From the NCBI GenBank assembly GCA_947311845.1, contig CAMZMU010000117.1, positions 75,071,862 to 75,135,861 on the forward strand: a stretch of DNA of 64,000 bases. Direction: 5' to 3'. The notes beneath the pieces are model-generated. The model had not been told where the DNA came from, did not search any database, and saw only the letters and a program-made list of their open reading frames with translations. Below are positions 1-12,378 of the stretch, one piece after another. The stretch comes from Poa pratensis. Taxonomy: Eukaryota; Streptophyta; Magnoliopsida; Poales; Poaceae. Each line of letters begins with the position of its first letter. Position 1 is the first letter of the stretch. The translations under genes were made by a program, and so were the position numbers.

Positions 1-114
1 AATAAAATAAAGATACAAAGGAGTTGTTACAGAAGTAAGCAAGCTCCTTGACTCAAAAAGCAAAAGAAAAATTACAGAAATAACACATGGGTTGTCTCCC
101 AAGAGCGCTTTTCT

Positions 115-444
115 TTAATGCCTTTTAGCTAGGCTTGATAGTTTTAATGATGCTCTCATGAAAATAGAAAATGAAGCAAAAGGAGCATCAAGAAGCAAAT
201 TCAAAACACATTTAAGTCTAACCCACTTCCTATGCATAGGAAACTTGTACACAAATAAATTCATATAGAACAAAGTGACAAGCATAGGAAGATAAAACAA
301 GAGTAACTTCAAAAGTTTCAGCATATAGAGAGGTGTTTTAGTACCATGAAAATTTCTACAACCATATTTTCCTCTCTCATAATAATTTTCAGTAGCATCA
401 TGAATAAACTCAACAATATAACTATCAAAAAGCATGCTTTTCAT
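115..444 (-). CDS. Second ORF of the retrotransposon internal region
   Basis: ORF of 109 codons with an ATG at 444 and a hydrophobic, Leu/Phe-rich middle that could form a membrane segment (KLLKLLLFYLPMLVTLFYM). ORFs of this type are repeatedly found in Triticeae Gypsy internal regions and are of unknown function. It is in the same orientation as the ORF at 658-1158 and downstream of it. Confidence 0.4.
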   Translation of the reverse strand: MKSMLFDSYIVEFIHDATENYYERGKYGCRNFHGTKTPLYMLKLLKLLLFYLPMLVTLFYMNLFVYKFPMHRKWVRLKCVLNLLLDAPFASFSIFMRASLKLSSLAKRH

Positions 445-657
445 GATCTACAAACAAATAATTTTTATCAAGCTCATAAGTAGTGGGATTTAAAATTTCG
501 AACCCACATGTAACAATTTTATAACAAGATGATTGATCAATCTCAAAATATGGGACTAGATAAAGTCAAGACTTCTCCAATCCCATTTTCATTAGTGGTA
601 CAGTAATATTATCAAGTAACATAGGACCATCATCTAGAGCTTTATCATAAACATTTT

Positions 658-1158
658 CTAAGCAAAACTCTTTAGTACCATGCATTTCGATATCAGCCAC
701 AAATAAAGGATTATCATAAGATTTATCAAAATAGCATGGATTATCATATATACAGTAGCATAATTATTCTCACAAGTTTTACTCATAGGAAAAATTTCAA
801 GAGAATCAACAGGAACATAACATTCATCCTCCTTGGGTAAGCATGGAGGGCAATCAAATAATGTAAGAGATGAAGAGTTACTCTCATTAGAAGGTAGGCA
901 TGGGTAGCTAATCCATTCTTCCTCCTTTTGTTCATCACTCTCCTCCTCTTTTTCATCTAATGAGCTTTCAGGTTCAGCAATTTCTTCTTCCACAGGTTCC
1001 TGCAAATTGTGAGTGCATTCTTGTGCATTAATGAGTCTCTCTTTGTAATCAACGATATAAGGATTATTGCTGTAATGTTCTATGCAATAATCAAGGATAG
1101 AAGAGACATAATCTTTAAGGTCCTTACAAGCAATACAAGTTTCATAATTTTTAGCCAT
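658..1158 (-). CDS. Acidic ORF of the retrotransposon leader region
   Basis: ORF of 166 codons with an ATG at 1158. The product is very acidic in the middle (EEE and DEKEEE stretches) and Cys-containing near both ends. ORFs of this kind follow the primer site in Triticeae Gypsy elements and have no known enzyme domain. After the NNYATVY segment the frame shifts into a hydrophobic tail that does not look coding, so a one-base loss near 750-755 is likely. Not a host gene. Confidence 0.45.
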   Translation of the reverse strand: MAKNYETCIACKDLKDYVSSILDYCIEHYSNNPYIVDYKERLINAQECTHNLQEPVEEEIAEPESSLDEKEEESDEQKEEEWISYPCLPSNESNSSSLTLFDCPPCLPKEDECYVPVDSLEIFPMSKTCENNYATVYMIIHAILINLMIILYLWLISKCMVLKSFA

Positions 1159-1792
1159 GAAAGATTCTATCTCAGAGGCTCCATAAATAAAACAAATTGT
1201 TCTACTTCTTCGAACCCAAGATGAATATAGTTATTCCAATGATAGTTCACAATTAAAACTTCTTCACTAAAGCACATTGGAATTTAAGATGTTTAGTATC
1301 CTGTTTAGAGCAACAGTTTATATCATGGCGTTTAAGCAAGATATTAGCAATTGTATTCAACTTTTCTAACACAGCACTCATGACTTCACCCTTTTTTGAT
1401 TCTCTATACTTCATATATAATTCTATAAGCTCCATAGGTTGTGGGTTCTTCCATAACAACAGTTTTTAATTTTTTGGTTTTTCAAATTTTTATGGATTTT
1501 CAAATTTATAAGAAAAACAAAACAAAGCAAAAATAAACTAGACAAAAGTAAACTAAACAAAACACAACTAAACAGAAATAAACTAAGCACAAATAACTAG
1601 ACAAAATAAACTAGACAAAGTAAACTAGACAAGACAAAATAAAATAAAACAGAGAGAGAGGTTGAGTGTACTCCCCAGGTGAACTTATGAGTAGAGCTAT
1701 GCTCCCGGCAACGGCACCAGAAAATAGCTGCTGCTACTTTGATGGCGAGTTGACGAGGGGGCAAATTGTTGGAGTGGAATGCTTGCTCTTAT

Positions 1793-1811
1793 CCCCGGCA
1801 ACGGCGCCAGA
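1793..1811 (-). other. Primer-binding site, tRNA-Asp type
   Basis: On the minus strand the sequence tggcgccgttgccgggga follows the LTR after about ten bases. It is complementary to the 3' end of plant tRNA-Asp (ccccggcaacggcgcca), the usual primer of many Triticeae Gypsy elements. Imperfect copies of the same block occur at about 1706-1728 and 2034-2058. Confidence 0.75.
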
Positions 1812-1820
1812 AAATAGTCT

Positions 1821-3383
1821 TGATAACCCACAAGTATAGGGGATCGCAACAGTCTTCGAGGGAAGTAAAACCCAAATTTATTGATTCGACACAAGGGGAG
1901 ACAAAGAATACTTATAGACTTAACAACTGAGTTGTCAATTCAGCTGCACCTGGAAAAGCACTAGTAACAGGGTGTGTGAAAGCAGCAGTAATATGAGAGC
2001 AATAGTAACAGTAACACAGCAGCAGTAACACGGAGGCAATGGCACCAGAAAATAGTTGATACTACTTCTAATGACATATAGGACCGGAGAGCAATGATGA
2101 TGACAAATGGACCGGGGTGCAATGATGATGACAAATGGACCGGGGTTCCCAGCTACTACACTAGTGGTAACTTCTCCAAAAAAATAACAGGTGTTGGTGA
2201 ACAAATTACAGTTGGGCAATTGATAATTGTAAGGGCATGACAATGCATGCTTATGATAAGATAAGGTTTATTGTAGTATTTAATTGGGAATTACGACAAG
2301 GTACACAGACCGCTATCCAGCATGCATCTGTGCATAAATAATCCACCTTCCGGTTAGCATCCGCACCCCTTCCAGTATTAAGTTGCAAACAACAGATTAT
2401 TGCATTAAGTATTGTGCATAATGTAAACAACACATTCATCCTTAGACAAAGCATTGATGTTTTACCCCTAGTGGCAACAACACATCTACAACCTTAGAAC
2501 TTGCTGTCACTATCCCAGGTTAAATAGAGGCTGAACCCAACTATCTAGCATAAATACTCCCTCTTGGAGATACAAGCAACTACTTGATCAGGGTAACCAC
2601 AAGTACCGGAGAGCATGCAAGATCTTAAATAAACAATAGTATGATAATATGATGAACAATCTGATCATAATGTAACAATTCATCGGATCCCAACAAACAA
2701 CACCAATTACATCATATGGATCTCAATCATGTAAGGCAGCTCATGAGATCATTGTATTGAAGTACATGGAGAGAGAGTACCAACTAGCTACAGCCAAGAA
2801 CCCGTAGTCCATGGGGGAACTACTCACAAACCATCATGAAGTCGAAGTGGAGGTGGTGGAGTTGATGGAGATGGCTCCGGGGGTCAATCCCCGTCCCGGC
2901 AGGGTGCCAGAACAGGAACGTCTGACCCCCGAAACGAGGTCTCGCGATGGCGACGGCGCTGCGGAAGTCTTTCTGGAGTATTAGATATATATTTAGGGTT
3001 TTCGAGCGGGGGGAATATAGGCGAAAAGGCGACGTCGGTGGCGTCCCAGTGGGCCAAACCACCTGCTCGCGCCGCCCCCCTTCTGGCCGCGCCTAGAGGT
3101 GGTTTGGAGGCCGTGGGCCTCCCCCTGGCTTGCCCTTCTGGCTCCGTGTGTCCCTCGGAAAATAGGAGGTTTGGCTTTTGTTTCGTCGAATTCCGAGAAT
3201 ATTGCCCGAACAGCTTTTCTGGAACCAAAAACAGCAGAAAACAGGAACTGGCACTGTGGCATCTTGTTAATAGGTTAGTCCAGAAAATGTATAATAATGA
3301 TATATAATGAATATAAAACATGTGACAATGATACATAAAACAAGCAAAACATCAGAAATTATAGATACGTTGGAGACGTATCA
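1821..3383 (-). repeat. 5' LTR of the Gypsy element
   Basis: The repeat begins on the minus strand with tgatacgtctccaacgtatc at 3383 and ends with gggttatca at 1821, giving TG...CA ends and short inverted termini (TGATA/TATCA). The length of 1,563 bp fits this group. The 2880-3130 part is GC-rich. A 29-bp unit (acaaatggaccggggt with gcaatgatgatg) is repeated at about 2083-2145. Only one LTR is in the window, so target duplication cannot be tested. Confidence 0.75.
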
Positions 3384-4785
3384 GTACAACAGAAACAGCT
3401 GGTCCAAGGTAACACTATAGGATTACAACACTGTTCAATACAAAATCTTGAGACCCTCCTTTATATTGAAGCAAGTCTCGTGCAAATGAAATACAGAAAG
3501 ATCCAAATCGTAACTCTAACTGGATATCAGCTCTAGCTCTAATTCCTCATCCACTACTGCTCTTGTCACAGCCCAATCTATTCCATCTGGAATTTCTTTA
3601 TCCAAGATTCTACTCCTCCTGCCAATAGGCATTGTCTTCTCCAAGGGCAATACTGTTGTCATATACATCATTGGCAATGTTGTCGTCATTCCTCCATTGG
3701 CACTGTTGTCGTCGTTCTTCCGTTGACGAAGTAGCAGTTGTCTCCTCCAAGCTTCACCAGGTGGACCTGATTCCTTGTTGAATACTTCCTCGACGTCGTG
3801 ATGGATAACTGGCAACTCCTTTGCTGGCTCCAAAAATTTAAGCAGGGGGTCAACGGGAAAGGGTAAGCAACTCGAGCGTTACTTAGCAAGTTCAAATAAT
3901 ATAGGAAAGAGTTTTTGTTTTGAATGCACTAGCTACTGCCATGACCAATGGTCCTAGGCATAATGCAAGTTTTAGAAAACATTTCTTCAAAAGGTCAAGT
4001 TTTATTTCAGAAAACTATGCTCACAGCCTCCACGGGTCTTGCAAATCAAACATGGGATTCCTTTCCCGCCGCGACCTGTAGTTCCTTCCGGGAACACGGA
4101 TGTGACATCCACAATTTCCTGTTGTTGACTCTGCAGAGCTGCGTAACTTTACCCATGAGAGATCAAGATCATGTTGCACAACCAGGCGTACTTTCCTGTC
4201 CACACTTCCTATGGTGTGGGGGCCCGATTGATGATCCAAGCCATTCGCCGTGCTTCTCCAACAACCCCGCATGCCCACCCTTTTGTAGGTCTGTCCTCCC
4301 CTTTATCTTTAGGTAGACTGTTCCAGACCGAAGTCCTCCCCTATACCAAAAAGATAGACTGTTCCAGACAACCCCTACAATCCATCATAGACACCAGCAA
4401 CCGTGGGAATTAAGGATCCCACCCATATGCATGTAGTCTTGCAAGATCTACAGCCTACGGAACTGGCTGTCCGTTGACATGCGAAAGGGAAAAGGTCACA
4501 GATGACTTTACCGTCCATAGCAGATCTCATGGTAAACGCGTCGATATGGCACGTAAGGATCACTGTGACATTGGTAATTAATCCTAGATGTATACTTTCC
4601 CGTACAATGGAACCTCCACCACAACATCAAACCATGGTTCCATTGCCAGCCAAACAATATATATATAGCAATTCACATCATTCGAAAATAGTTTTTCTTT
4701 TTTCAATGCAATGGTAATACTATGTTTTTGAAAATAGTTTTTATAAAAATAGTTCAATAAGGATATGCAAGAATGAACTTGCCTG
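3384..4785. other. Intergenic, unrecognised
   Basis: No gene that I can support. A 105-codon minus-strand open frame at 3516-3833 has no ATG at its 5' end and contains a short Thr/Met-rich direct repeat. A direct repeat of about 50 bp (units ending in agactgttccagac) lies at 4286-4370. The sequence could be retrotransposon-derived. Confidence 0.4.
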
Positions 4786-7700
4786 TGGTAGAAATGGCCG
4801 TTCAATCCTTCGGGGTTCTAGGGTTTGCGGTAAAACCCCGAGTTCTGAAAATAGCAAAGTAATCCTGATAAGGACTACTGAAAAATCTAGCAGCATGCTA
4901 TTATGCATAATCATGAGATGCATCGTCACCCAAAATTCCCAAGTTATGGATTTTAATACTTTCGAGTGTTTCGGAGTTTTTAATTATTTAAATAGTTTGA
5001 CAACAATTTTCATGAGGAATAAATTTAAAGTGATTAAATTCAAATAGTTCACTATAATTGAATTTCAATACTTTATTTCCCATATTATTTTATTTTAAGA
5101 AAATAATTTGAATTATTTCAAAGTCATTTCCACTTAAGGATCCTTTGAATTTTTGCTACAAGAAATAGTTTTCAACAAATCAAGTAGATATTTTATTTAG
5201 ATCACTTATTTTCTGCTAATATTTGTAGATATTTTTAAATTATTTATAGGATTTTATTTGAATTTATAGCGAGTTTTGAAAGTTTGGAAATTTATAAGAA
5301 TGAAATGACTAAAATGCCCCTGGTTCAACACTGGTTGAACCAGATCAAAGGGTTTGGGCTCGGGTCCGGTCAACCGACCGAGCCACTCCCTTCCTCTTTC
5401 TCACTCGCACGAGCCCGAGCTCGAGCCGACCTCCCCTGGCTCCCGGGTCGCCTGCGGCGTCGCCGCCTCACTCCGGCCGACTCCGGCCATCTCCGCCGCC
5501 GTGGTCTGGGGCAAACTACTCCCATCGCTCCGTTCTCCTCTTCTACCCAGGCGATTTGAGCCTCGCTGCTTCTCGCGGCCACGCGTAACCCAACCCTAGG
5601 GTTAGGGTTCTGGTGCTGCTCGCCTGCCTCTCTTCTCCGGCGTGCCCACCATGGCTCGGCGCAGAGCTTCGCTCTATGTGCCGCCGTGGTGCGGTGCTGC
5701 TCCACGACCTCAATGTGCCCCCTCCAACGGTAGCGCGAGCACTGCCTCGCCGCCGTGGAGCTACGGCCATGGACGCACGGTAAGACCTCCGTCTCCCCTT
5801 CTCTTTTTCTCACTTAAATTCTCCCTACTCGCTCTAGCTACTGCTAAGCGTGGATGATTTGCATTGTTAGGTGTTTGATGAACATAGATGTTTTCTTGAT
5901 GAACTGCTCTTGGATAAGCACTGCCTCCTCCATATACTCAGAAATGAGGTGAATGGTGTAGATCTAGCATGTTTAGATCCTTCCATTACCTCTGGAATTA
6001 TTTTTGGGAACATTTCTTGCTCACAGATGAAGAAAATCTTTTTAAAAATTTCTTCTGAGCTAGAACTTGTACTGCATGATCTAGCTGTGATGATAAACCA
6101 ATTTAAACATGATTTGGACAAGTTTTGCTTGCTGTGATGCCTCCTTGTAGAGTTACACAGCAGCTTTCTTGTTTAAAAATGATTTTAATGCTTTCCTGTG
6201 CTTGTTCTATGTGTACAGATGTGCATAGCACAGCTAATCCAGCTCTGTTGGTTCACTATCATGTGTATGACTTGGATAACTCTAAAAAGAACAGATACTA
6301 CACTTAACCTAATTCCCTGCCCTTGTGATGCTCAAACAATTGCTAAAACAAGCAACTGCACTTCCTTGCCTCTCTCTTGTCTAGCTTGTGCAAAGAACAG
6401 ATGCTTCTGCCTTGCAACCCTTTTTCTACAGCACCCTACCATGTTAAACAAGGATCTGTTAAGAACAGATGCTGAAACATCTCTCTAGCATGGTTCTGTC
6501 ATTTACAGAACCTGCTTGGTCTCTCTCTAGCTTTCAAAATCAACCTGCTTTTGTTGAGCAGCTTGTGCTTCTGGATTATGATGTTAACCTGCGTCGTGTG
6601 GAATTTGCCTCCTCCTCCTCGCTGTTTCAAAGTTCCTAGAGTGTATTTATCTAGCTGAAATGGCTTGTGGTGGATTAGGTGACTTCCATGATGTGCCTGT
6701 GGTTTGTGGTTGTTCTTGGTGAAGAACAAATGGAAATGTGTGTGTTGTGATTACTGCGAGCTGTGTGTGTTAGTTGTACATCGGTCTGGCCATATATTTA
6801 TACAGATTTGGGAAGTGTTGTGCTCTTGACACCCGGATAACTTGGTTGTGGTGAGTAACCTGCTTGCAGTGGCCCTCTCTACCTCGAGCTGCCTATTTGA
6901 TTGTTCTTGGCTCTCCTTTTAACATTGGAGATAGGCTCCTGCTGCTGCTGTTCAGTTCATCACCCCTTGGTGATAGACTCTGAGTCATTGATCTTATCTA
7001 GCTTCAAATATTTGTGATGGAATCCTTAGCTATGAAGGAATGATTTGCATAGTCGGTTTGTGGTACTGATTCTCAAGTGTATGTGTCAATTATGCTAATT
7101 GCTAGCTTAATAAGTGGGTTTAGGGTCCATTTTCCTAATCCATTGGCAAATGTGATACCAACTGTGGCTTTTATGTCTAATTTGTTCCCTGGTTTAATTG
7201 TGGAGTTTGCAATTTCAGTGTTGCCTTGTTTTTTAGATCATGAGATCAAAATGCTCAAAACAGCACTAGTTGCCTTTGCTATTGGTTGCCTAAGATGTTT
7301 CTATACAGTGCTGTACAAAAGCCTTTGCCCCTTCTGTTGCCTTCGGATTAAATGAGCATGATCAACATTGATCAGTCCCACTGTTGCCTTTGAGTTATTT
7401 GCCTACTCCAGTGCTTAGCCTAATTAAACCATAGTTTTGGTTAGGCTAAAAACCAGTGTTCAATATATTAACATGCCAGCACCAAATGGTGTTGGCAACA
7501 TTTTAACAATAACCCCCAAATCTTCTTGTTTGTGCTGTCTATTTCGCAGGTTAAAAGATAAAGAAGACTTGAAGATTTAGTTTAGGAATTGTATTACTAT
7601 CTTTTGTATTATTCCAATTGTTGTAAGATATATTTTGTAATGAAGCCTTGTAATAAAGATGAGTTGATCAATTGGATAATTTGTATCCAAATGTTTTTTA

Positions 7701-8187
7701 CACACTTTTGAGTTTGTGAGTAATTGAAGTTCTTGTATATGATCTTTTGGAAATTCTTTTGTAAAGATTTGTATATGTAATTGTGATATGGGTGTAATAA
7801 AATGATTCTATTATTTGAGATGATTTCATCACAAATCATGTGATTTATAGATTCCTACTTCTTTGATATGTGTATATAGAAAGACTTAGGGAAGTATAGA
7901 ATTATTGTAAACTTAGGATTTTATCAAATATCCTTTTGAAATCCAAATGATTATGTTGGAAAAGTACTAGTAAGGGTTTTGAAAATATGTTGTAGGGTTT
8001 ATCGACACTTCTCGACTATCTGTCAATGTCTGACTCCCAAAACATCGACACTCGTCTAGTTTCAACCCTCGATCCATTTAACACAAAAGCGCAATTTTTT
8101 TCCAGATTTCACCAAAAGATGCATGAATGCACAAATGCAAATCCTAGTTCTACCCTCTCGAGTCCTATAACTGCGGGGTATTACAGT
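4786..8187 (+). mobile_element. Possible solo LTR of a long-LTR Gypsy (Tekay-like) element
   Basis: About 3.4 kb without a long coding frame, bounded by tgtggtag... at 4786 and ...ggggtattaca at 8187. The order AT-rich block (4940-5280), then the phrase aaaatgcccctgg, then a GC-rich pyrimidine-rich leader (5340-5770), then a long T-rich tail with polyadenylation-like signals (7600-7810) is what I associate with long LTRs of the Tekay/Del lineage. The flanking pentamers do not match, so the boundaries are not proven. It could equally be a truncated element or a dead gene. Confidence 0.35.
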
Positions 8188-8204
8188 TAAGCAAGTATAA
8201 ATAT

Positions 8205-9330
8205 TGTGCAATATGACGCTATTCTAATTTGAACATAAAGTAGACCATATTGGATGCAAATTCTCAAAGATTTTTTGATATTTAACTTTCTTGTTATTTT
8301 TTGATTTATGAATTTTGATCGATTTTCTGAAAGTTATTCGAATCTAAACTAGATGTGTGTTATATGTTGGTAGGAAAAAAATGCAAAAAAGTATTTTTAA
8401 GATATCAAAGTAGGATTTTATGTAATGTCCACATATGGTGTAAAACAATTCATGTCCATGGTATGAATAGAAGTGCCCGCGATTTTGACCCCATTATTTA
8501 AAAATCGAATAAAACTAGCATTTTTTCAAACACAAACCCTTAGCACCGAGTCCTTCTATATGTAGTTTTTGCCATGAAATGATAAGCTTGAATTTTTATA
8601 AATTCTTTAAAATTATCACATATCGTCTTATCATGTATTTTCATGGATAGATCATGATAATGTGACAATATTTAGCCAAATGTACGTATTTTCATGCCAA
8701 ACAATATTTCAAAAATAAGTTTCATTTTTTGGTTACAATTTGTTTTCCATTTTCCGAGTGTCAAAAAATAGAGATTTTTATGAAGCAAGTGCAAAAAATA
8801 TAGTGCATAGTGGCACTATTACAATTTTCACGCAAGGTATACCATATTGGATGCCCGATTCCCAAATATTGGAATTTTGTTTGTAACCACTTTTGCTCAT
8901 TAAATGATTTTTTATCCATATTTTTGAAATTTATTCAAATCTGAACTATAGTGTGTTAATAGTTTGGTTCTAAAATTGACAAAAAACCAAGTAATATTCT
9001 ATGCAATAGCCCTAAAGAGTGGTTAAACACGTGTCTGCGATTTTGACCCGATTATGAAAAAATCTAATAAAATGAATGAAAATTCAAAAAATGCAATCCT
9101 CTCACACGGAGTCCCGTTATGTGTAATAGTGACAAGAGAATGATAATTTTGAACTTCCAAATCTCTTCAATTACTTACAAAATGGCCTATCATGTACAAC
9201 ATTCATGACTTTCAAGTGAAAGGACCAATGACTCTATTTTGTAAATAGTTTTGCAAAGGAATTTTGAAAAATTTCACCTAGATTTTGCTTGTTTATCATC
9301 TTAGCTCGCAAATATTTATAAAATACTGAA
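8205..9330. repeat. Diverged tandem duplication, unit about 560-600 bp
   Basis: Matching landmarks recur in the same order. accatattggatgc is at 8244 and 8841; a gcgattttgacc block is at 8479 and 9037. The phrases accgagtcc/acggagtcc and aatgataa follow in both units. The units are strongly diverged and AT-rich, with no coding frame. It may be a satellite fragment or part of an unrecognised transposon. Confidence 0.6.
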
Positions 9331-10221
9331 AAACCTTTTTAACATCTAGGATTTGCAGGACTACGCAATTTAGTAAGGTTATGATCCATAATTGGATGAT
9401 CTGAGGAAAAGGAACAAACTAAAAGTTAAGTAGATTGCATTTTGGCTCTCCCCATTGTCTCGCTACCCTCTCTCTATCCAGATCCCTGTCGCCCCCTTCC
9501 ACTCTCTGTCCTCAATCCCCGTTGTCTTCCTCCCTAATTCTATTGTCCGCCTAGCGAGGTCGTCTTCGATCGATGCTTCTGTCGTCCGGTGAGTCGGTGT
9601 CACCCTGCTGCTACTCTTGTCGGGTCGTCGTCGGGTCTAATGTCATTGTCGATGCCATGCAAGTTCGCATTGCTAGACCGACCTTCTGGTGCTTCGGGAG
9701 GCGTCGCCTTTGCCACAACTTGTAAGACACCAGGAGACGCACCACAAGTCACCGCCGGAGTGGTGCCCTACACGAGCTGTGCCGAGTAGGAGGTCCTGAC
9801 CATGTCGTCTCGACACCGCAATCGCGAGGAAGGCTGACCAGGGAACCCGGCTACGTCGACCAACACCGATGTCTCCTATTTTTTTTTGCCTACTCAATAT
9901 CTTTGTTGAATGCCTGAATAGACGCTCTACTGCCTGGTCTCCGTCTGCATTTTTTTGTCGAGCACAAGGTTTTAGTCATCAACAAAACCTTCTACGAGCC
10001 ACAGAATGCACTCGTCAAAGCACCCCTTCTCGGTAGGGTATATGTCAATGCATGTATGCGAGAAAGTCCCATGGCACACGGCAAACGTCGAAAATCCGGT
10101 AACAAACTTGTAGGTACTGGAAGCATAACCCTAATAGAAACTAACAACCTCGAAGCAACCAGGATTTGCTTGATCCACTGGCTCACTTGCCATATAGAAG
10201 GTCACCCAAAAAGCAGGAAGT
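9331..10221. other. Intergenic with a GC-rich exon-like block
   Basis: The stretch 9470-9860 is pyrimidine-rich then GC-rich, like a 5' UTR and first exon, but no convincing protein or splice structure can be followed. Nothing else recognised. Confidence 0.3.
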
Positions 10222-10234
10222 ACTAGGATCATGA

Positions 10235-10282
10235 TTTTTTTTTTCAAGAACATGCAAAGATTGCATGTCATGACATTAAGAA
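10235..10282 (-). mobile_element. 48-bp 5'-truncated LINE tail with target-site duplication
   Basis: A run of ten T followed by caagaacatgcaaagattgc is flanked by the 13-bp direct repeat actaggatcatga at 10222-10234 and 10283-10295. On the minus strand this is a short 3' tail ending in poly(A), the signature of an extremely 5'-truncated non-LTR retrotransposon. Confidence 0.7.
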
Positions 10283-10540
10283 ACTAGGATCATGAATAAT
10301 TGCTAATGTTTCTGAAATATCTTCCTCGCAACGCCTAACTCAGTACTTCTATAGATGATTTTGCAGAATAGGTCGATTATGTCCACACACACGCACACAT
10401 GCACGTTGCGGTTGAACTAGCATCCTATACATCATCAATTGCACTAGCACCTCTGGCTTGATGTAGTCGTCTCCAACAGTTGGGTACCTCCTTGACCTCT
10501 TGTAAAAGGAAAACGAAACTACATACCATGAGAAATAGTA

Positions 10541-10668
10541 CTCCATCCGTTCACAATTATAAGATGTTTTAAAAACATATTTTTTTCGGTGTGTAGTTTC
10601 ACTTATTTTAATTCGTATACAATCCACATTTGAAATATCTAAAAATATATAATTGGAACGGAAGGAGC
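10541..10668. mobile_element. Stowaway MITE
   Basis: Terminal inverted repeats ctccatccgttc and gaacggaaggag, with TA at both flanks, as expected for Stowaway (Tc1/mariner) elements. About 128 bp; the right flank is slightly degenerate. Confidence 0.8.
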
Positions 10669-11049
10669 AAGTACAAAAGAGTAAATAAATGTTTTCAAGT
10701 AGATACCGGCGGCGGAGTTTTGTTTTTGTTGTCCGCCCAAACAGGCCAACGAGCCGATCACAGGAGAGAAAGGATCGACAAAGCATGCCACTAGGGCAAA
10801 GGGGAGAGAGAGATGGAGGAGCATAAAGACAGGCAGACAGCAGCAGATCGTGGCGTGGTCGCAGCTGGATCCTGAGCTGTCCTGCTGGTGGCGTGAATTG
10901 TTTTCTGTTTTCTGTTTGCCCCCACTACCCGATATGGGCTGCGCAATTAAACAAGGCCATCCAACCTGTTTTTCGCCACACGCACCAACTCCACCGCTAG
11001 CTCATCTATCGTTATTTATTTCTCCATCCATTTCTTTTGTGCAATGTTA

Positions 11050-11265
11050 TTGCTTCTTCACAACACCAAAAAAAAAGAAGCAAAATACCACTTGAGGATT
11101 TTAATCTAACTAGCCAAAACATCCAAGCTCTTTCTCAAATGGTATTTCTTCTTCACAACAATAAAACAAAAACAAAATACCACTTGAGGATTTTAAACTA
11201 ACTAACCGAAACATTCAATATGTCAAAAAAAAAACCAAAACATTCAAGCTCTTCCTAGTTACGCG
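11050..11265. repeat. Tandem duplication, period about 95 bp
   Basis: cttcttcacaaca, caaaataccacttgaggatt and ctaaccgaaacattcaa-like blocks recur at an offset of about 95 bp (11053 and 11148). A third partial copy of aaacattcaagctctt follows. Non-coding. Confidence 0.65.
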
Positions 11266-11287
11266 TTTTTCACGAATATAAAGAAAT

Positions 11288-11514
11288 GGGTTTGTTTAAA
11301 TCTCAGTCAATTGAAATTTTATTAAGTGTGAGTCACCAAAGTGCAACCACAGTTTAAAAGTCTAAAAGAAAAGTGTAACACGTTCCAGTTACACATTGAT
11401 GTCTAGAAAAGTGTAACTAGATGCGAGTTGCACTCTTCTCTTAATTGTGGTTACACTGTTCTCACTTGACCGAGATTTAAGAAAAACTCAATCGACCGAG
11501 ATTTAGCAAAACCG
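11288..11514. mobile_element. Mutator-type MITE
   Basis: Inverted termini gggtttgtttaaatctcagt and, on the other strand, ggttttgctaaatctcggtc. Flanking near-repeats taaagaaat (11279-11287) and taaagaatt (11515-11523) match at 8 of 9 bases. A 9-bp duplication and extended inverted ends point to a non-autonomous Mutator-like element of about 227 bp. Confidence 0.6.
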
Positions 11515-12199
11515 TAAAGAATTAAGCGAGTTAATAAATTGTGTTGATGTTTCTTGACATCACAAATTCTATGTAGATCTGCCACTGGCTTAAACTGTAA
11601 ACAATTGACACGAATGGCTGTTCAGTTACGGATTTTGATTTGTATGTGAAGTTACAATGGTAGTGAATTTTATCAAATGGTCAGGAAATTGATAGAAGCA
11701 GGCTCTGATATGTCATGCCATGTCTGGGATCATGTGTCCTAGATATTTATTCATTAGTAAATAGCCAAATACAATATTTTCATATAAGCCAAATTCGAAT
11801 ACGCCGAAATCTCATTGGTAAAATAAATCAAGCAAGTCTAAAACAAACCATGTATACCATCAATTGCTTGCTAAAAGTGCCTAGTTTATTAGTATATTAC
11901 TGCTCTATTTGACAACAATCAAAAAGTCCTATTTGAAAATAGAACTTATTCTTATGATGTTTTGTGTGTTTAGGGTTGTGAACTTGAGCCACGTCGGGGT
12001 ACGCGCAGCGTTAACCTCTCTTCTCCACTAGTATTGGGCACCCCTTCCCCACATGGAAGACAATAATTCTCATCGGAATCTCTCGCCGTCCATCGCTCAA
12101 TCTGACGGCTGCTTTTTATCCAAAATTTCCTCAAACCCAATTTTGTCGCTGTTGCAGATTAAAAACTCTAACGAGGCACTATTTAATTGATTTGTTCTC
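11515..12199. other. Upstream region of the bZIP gene
   Basis: No gene found. The last few hundred bases probably hold the bZIP promoter; pyrimidine-rich CTCC repeats at 12215-12265 look like the start of its 5' UTR. Confidence 0.4.
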
Positions 12200-12378
12200 C
12201 ACCCAGTATACAATTTCTCCATTCGTCTCCGCCGCTCTCCTCTCCTCCCATCTCTCCTCTCCGTAAGCTCTAATCCCCCGAAGATTAGCTCTGATAAATC
12301 CGAGCAGCTGAAGATTAGTACAAGGTTTGATACCCGCAAATCGGGGGTTGGGTGGTTGGAAGAATCGCTGCCGAATTG
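12200..12378 (+). other. 5' UTR exon of the bZIP gene
   Basis: A pyrimidine-rich leader ends at the donor gaattg|gtgagt (12378/12379), and the next acceptor gtgtgcag lies at 12767-12774, 13 bases before the ATG. The 5' end is approximate. UTR introns of this kind often raise expression in grasses. Confidence 0.55.

Larger units (their letters stand above)
1..1820 (-). mobile_element. Internal region of a Gypsy-type LTR retrotransposon, cut by window edge
   Basis: The element reads on the minus strand: its LTR lies at 1821-3383, the primer-binding site follows at about 1793-1811, and the internal region runs down to base 1. Two short ORFs are seen here, but no protease, reverse transcriptase or integrase. 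AC-rich low-complexity sequence at 1500-1660 (repeats of the ctaaacaaaa and ctagacaaa kind) separates the primer site from the first ORF. The second LTR would be outside the window. Assignment to the WHAM/Sabrina/Fatima group of Triticeae elements is from remembered LTR start sequence, not from a search. Confidence 0.75.

Noticed and set aside
3516..3895. Minus-strand frames resembling a small protein
   Set aside because: The longer one has no ATG, and neither has a recognisable domain or splice context.
5370..5857. GC-rich frames of up to 147 codons
   Set aside because: Probably leader-like sequence of a long LTR; overlapping frames on both strands and no family match.
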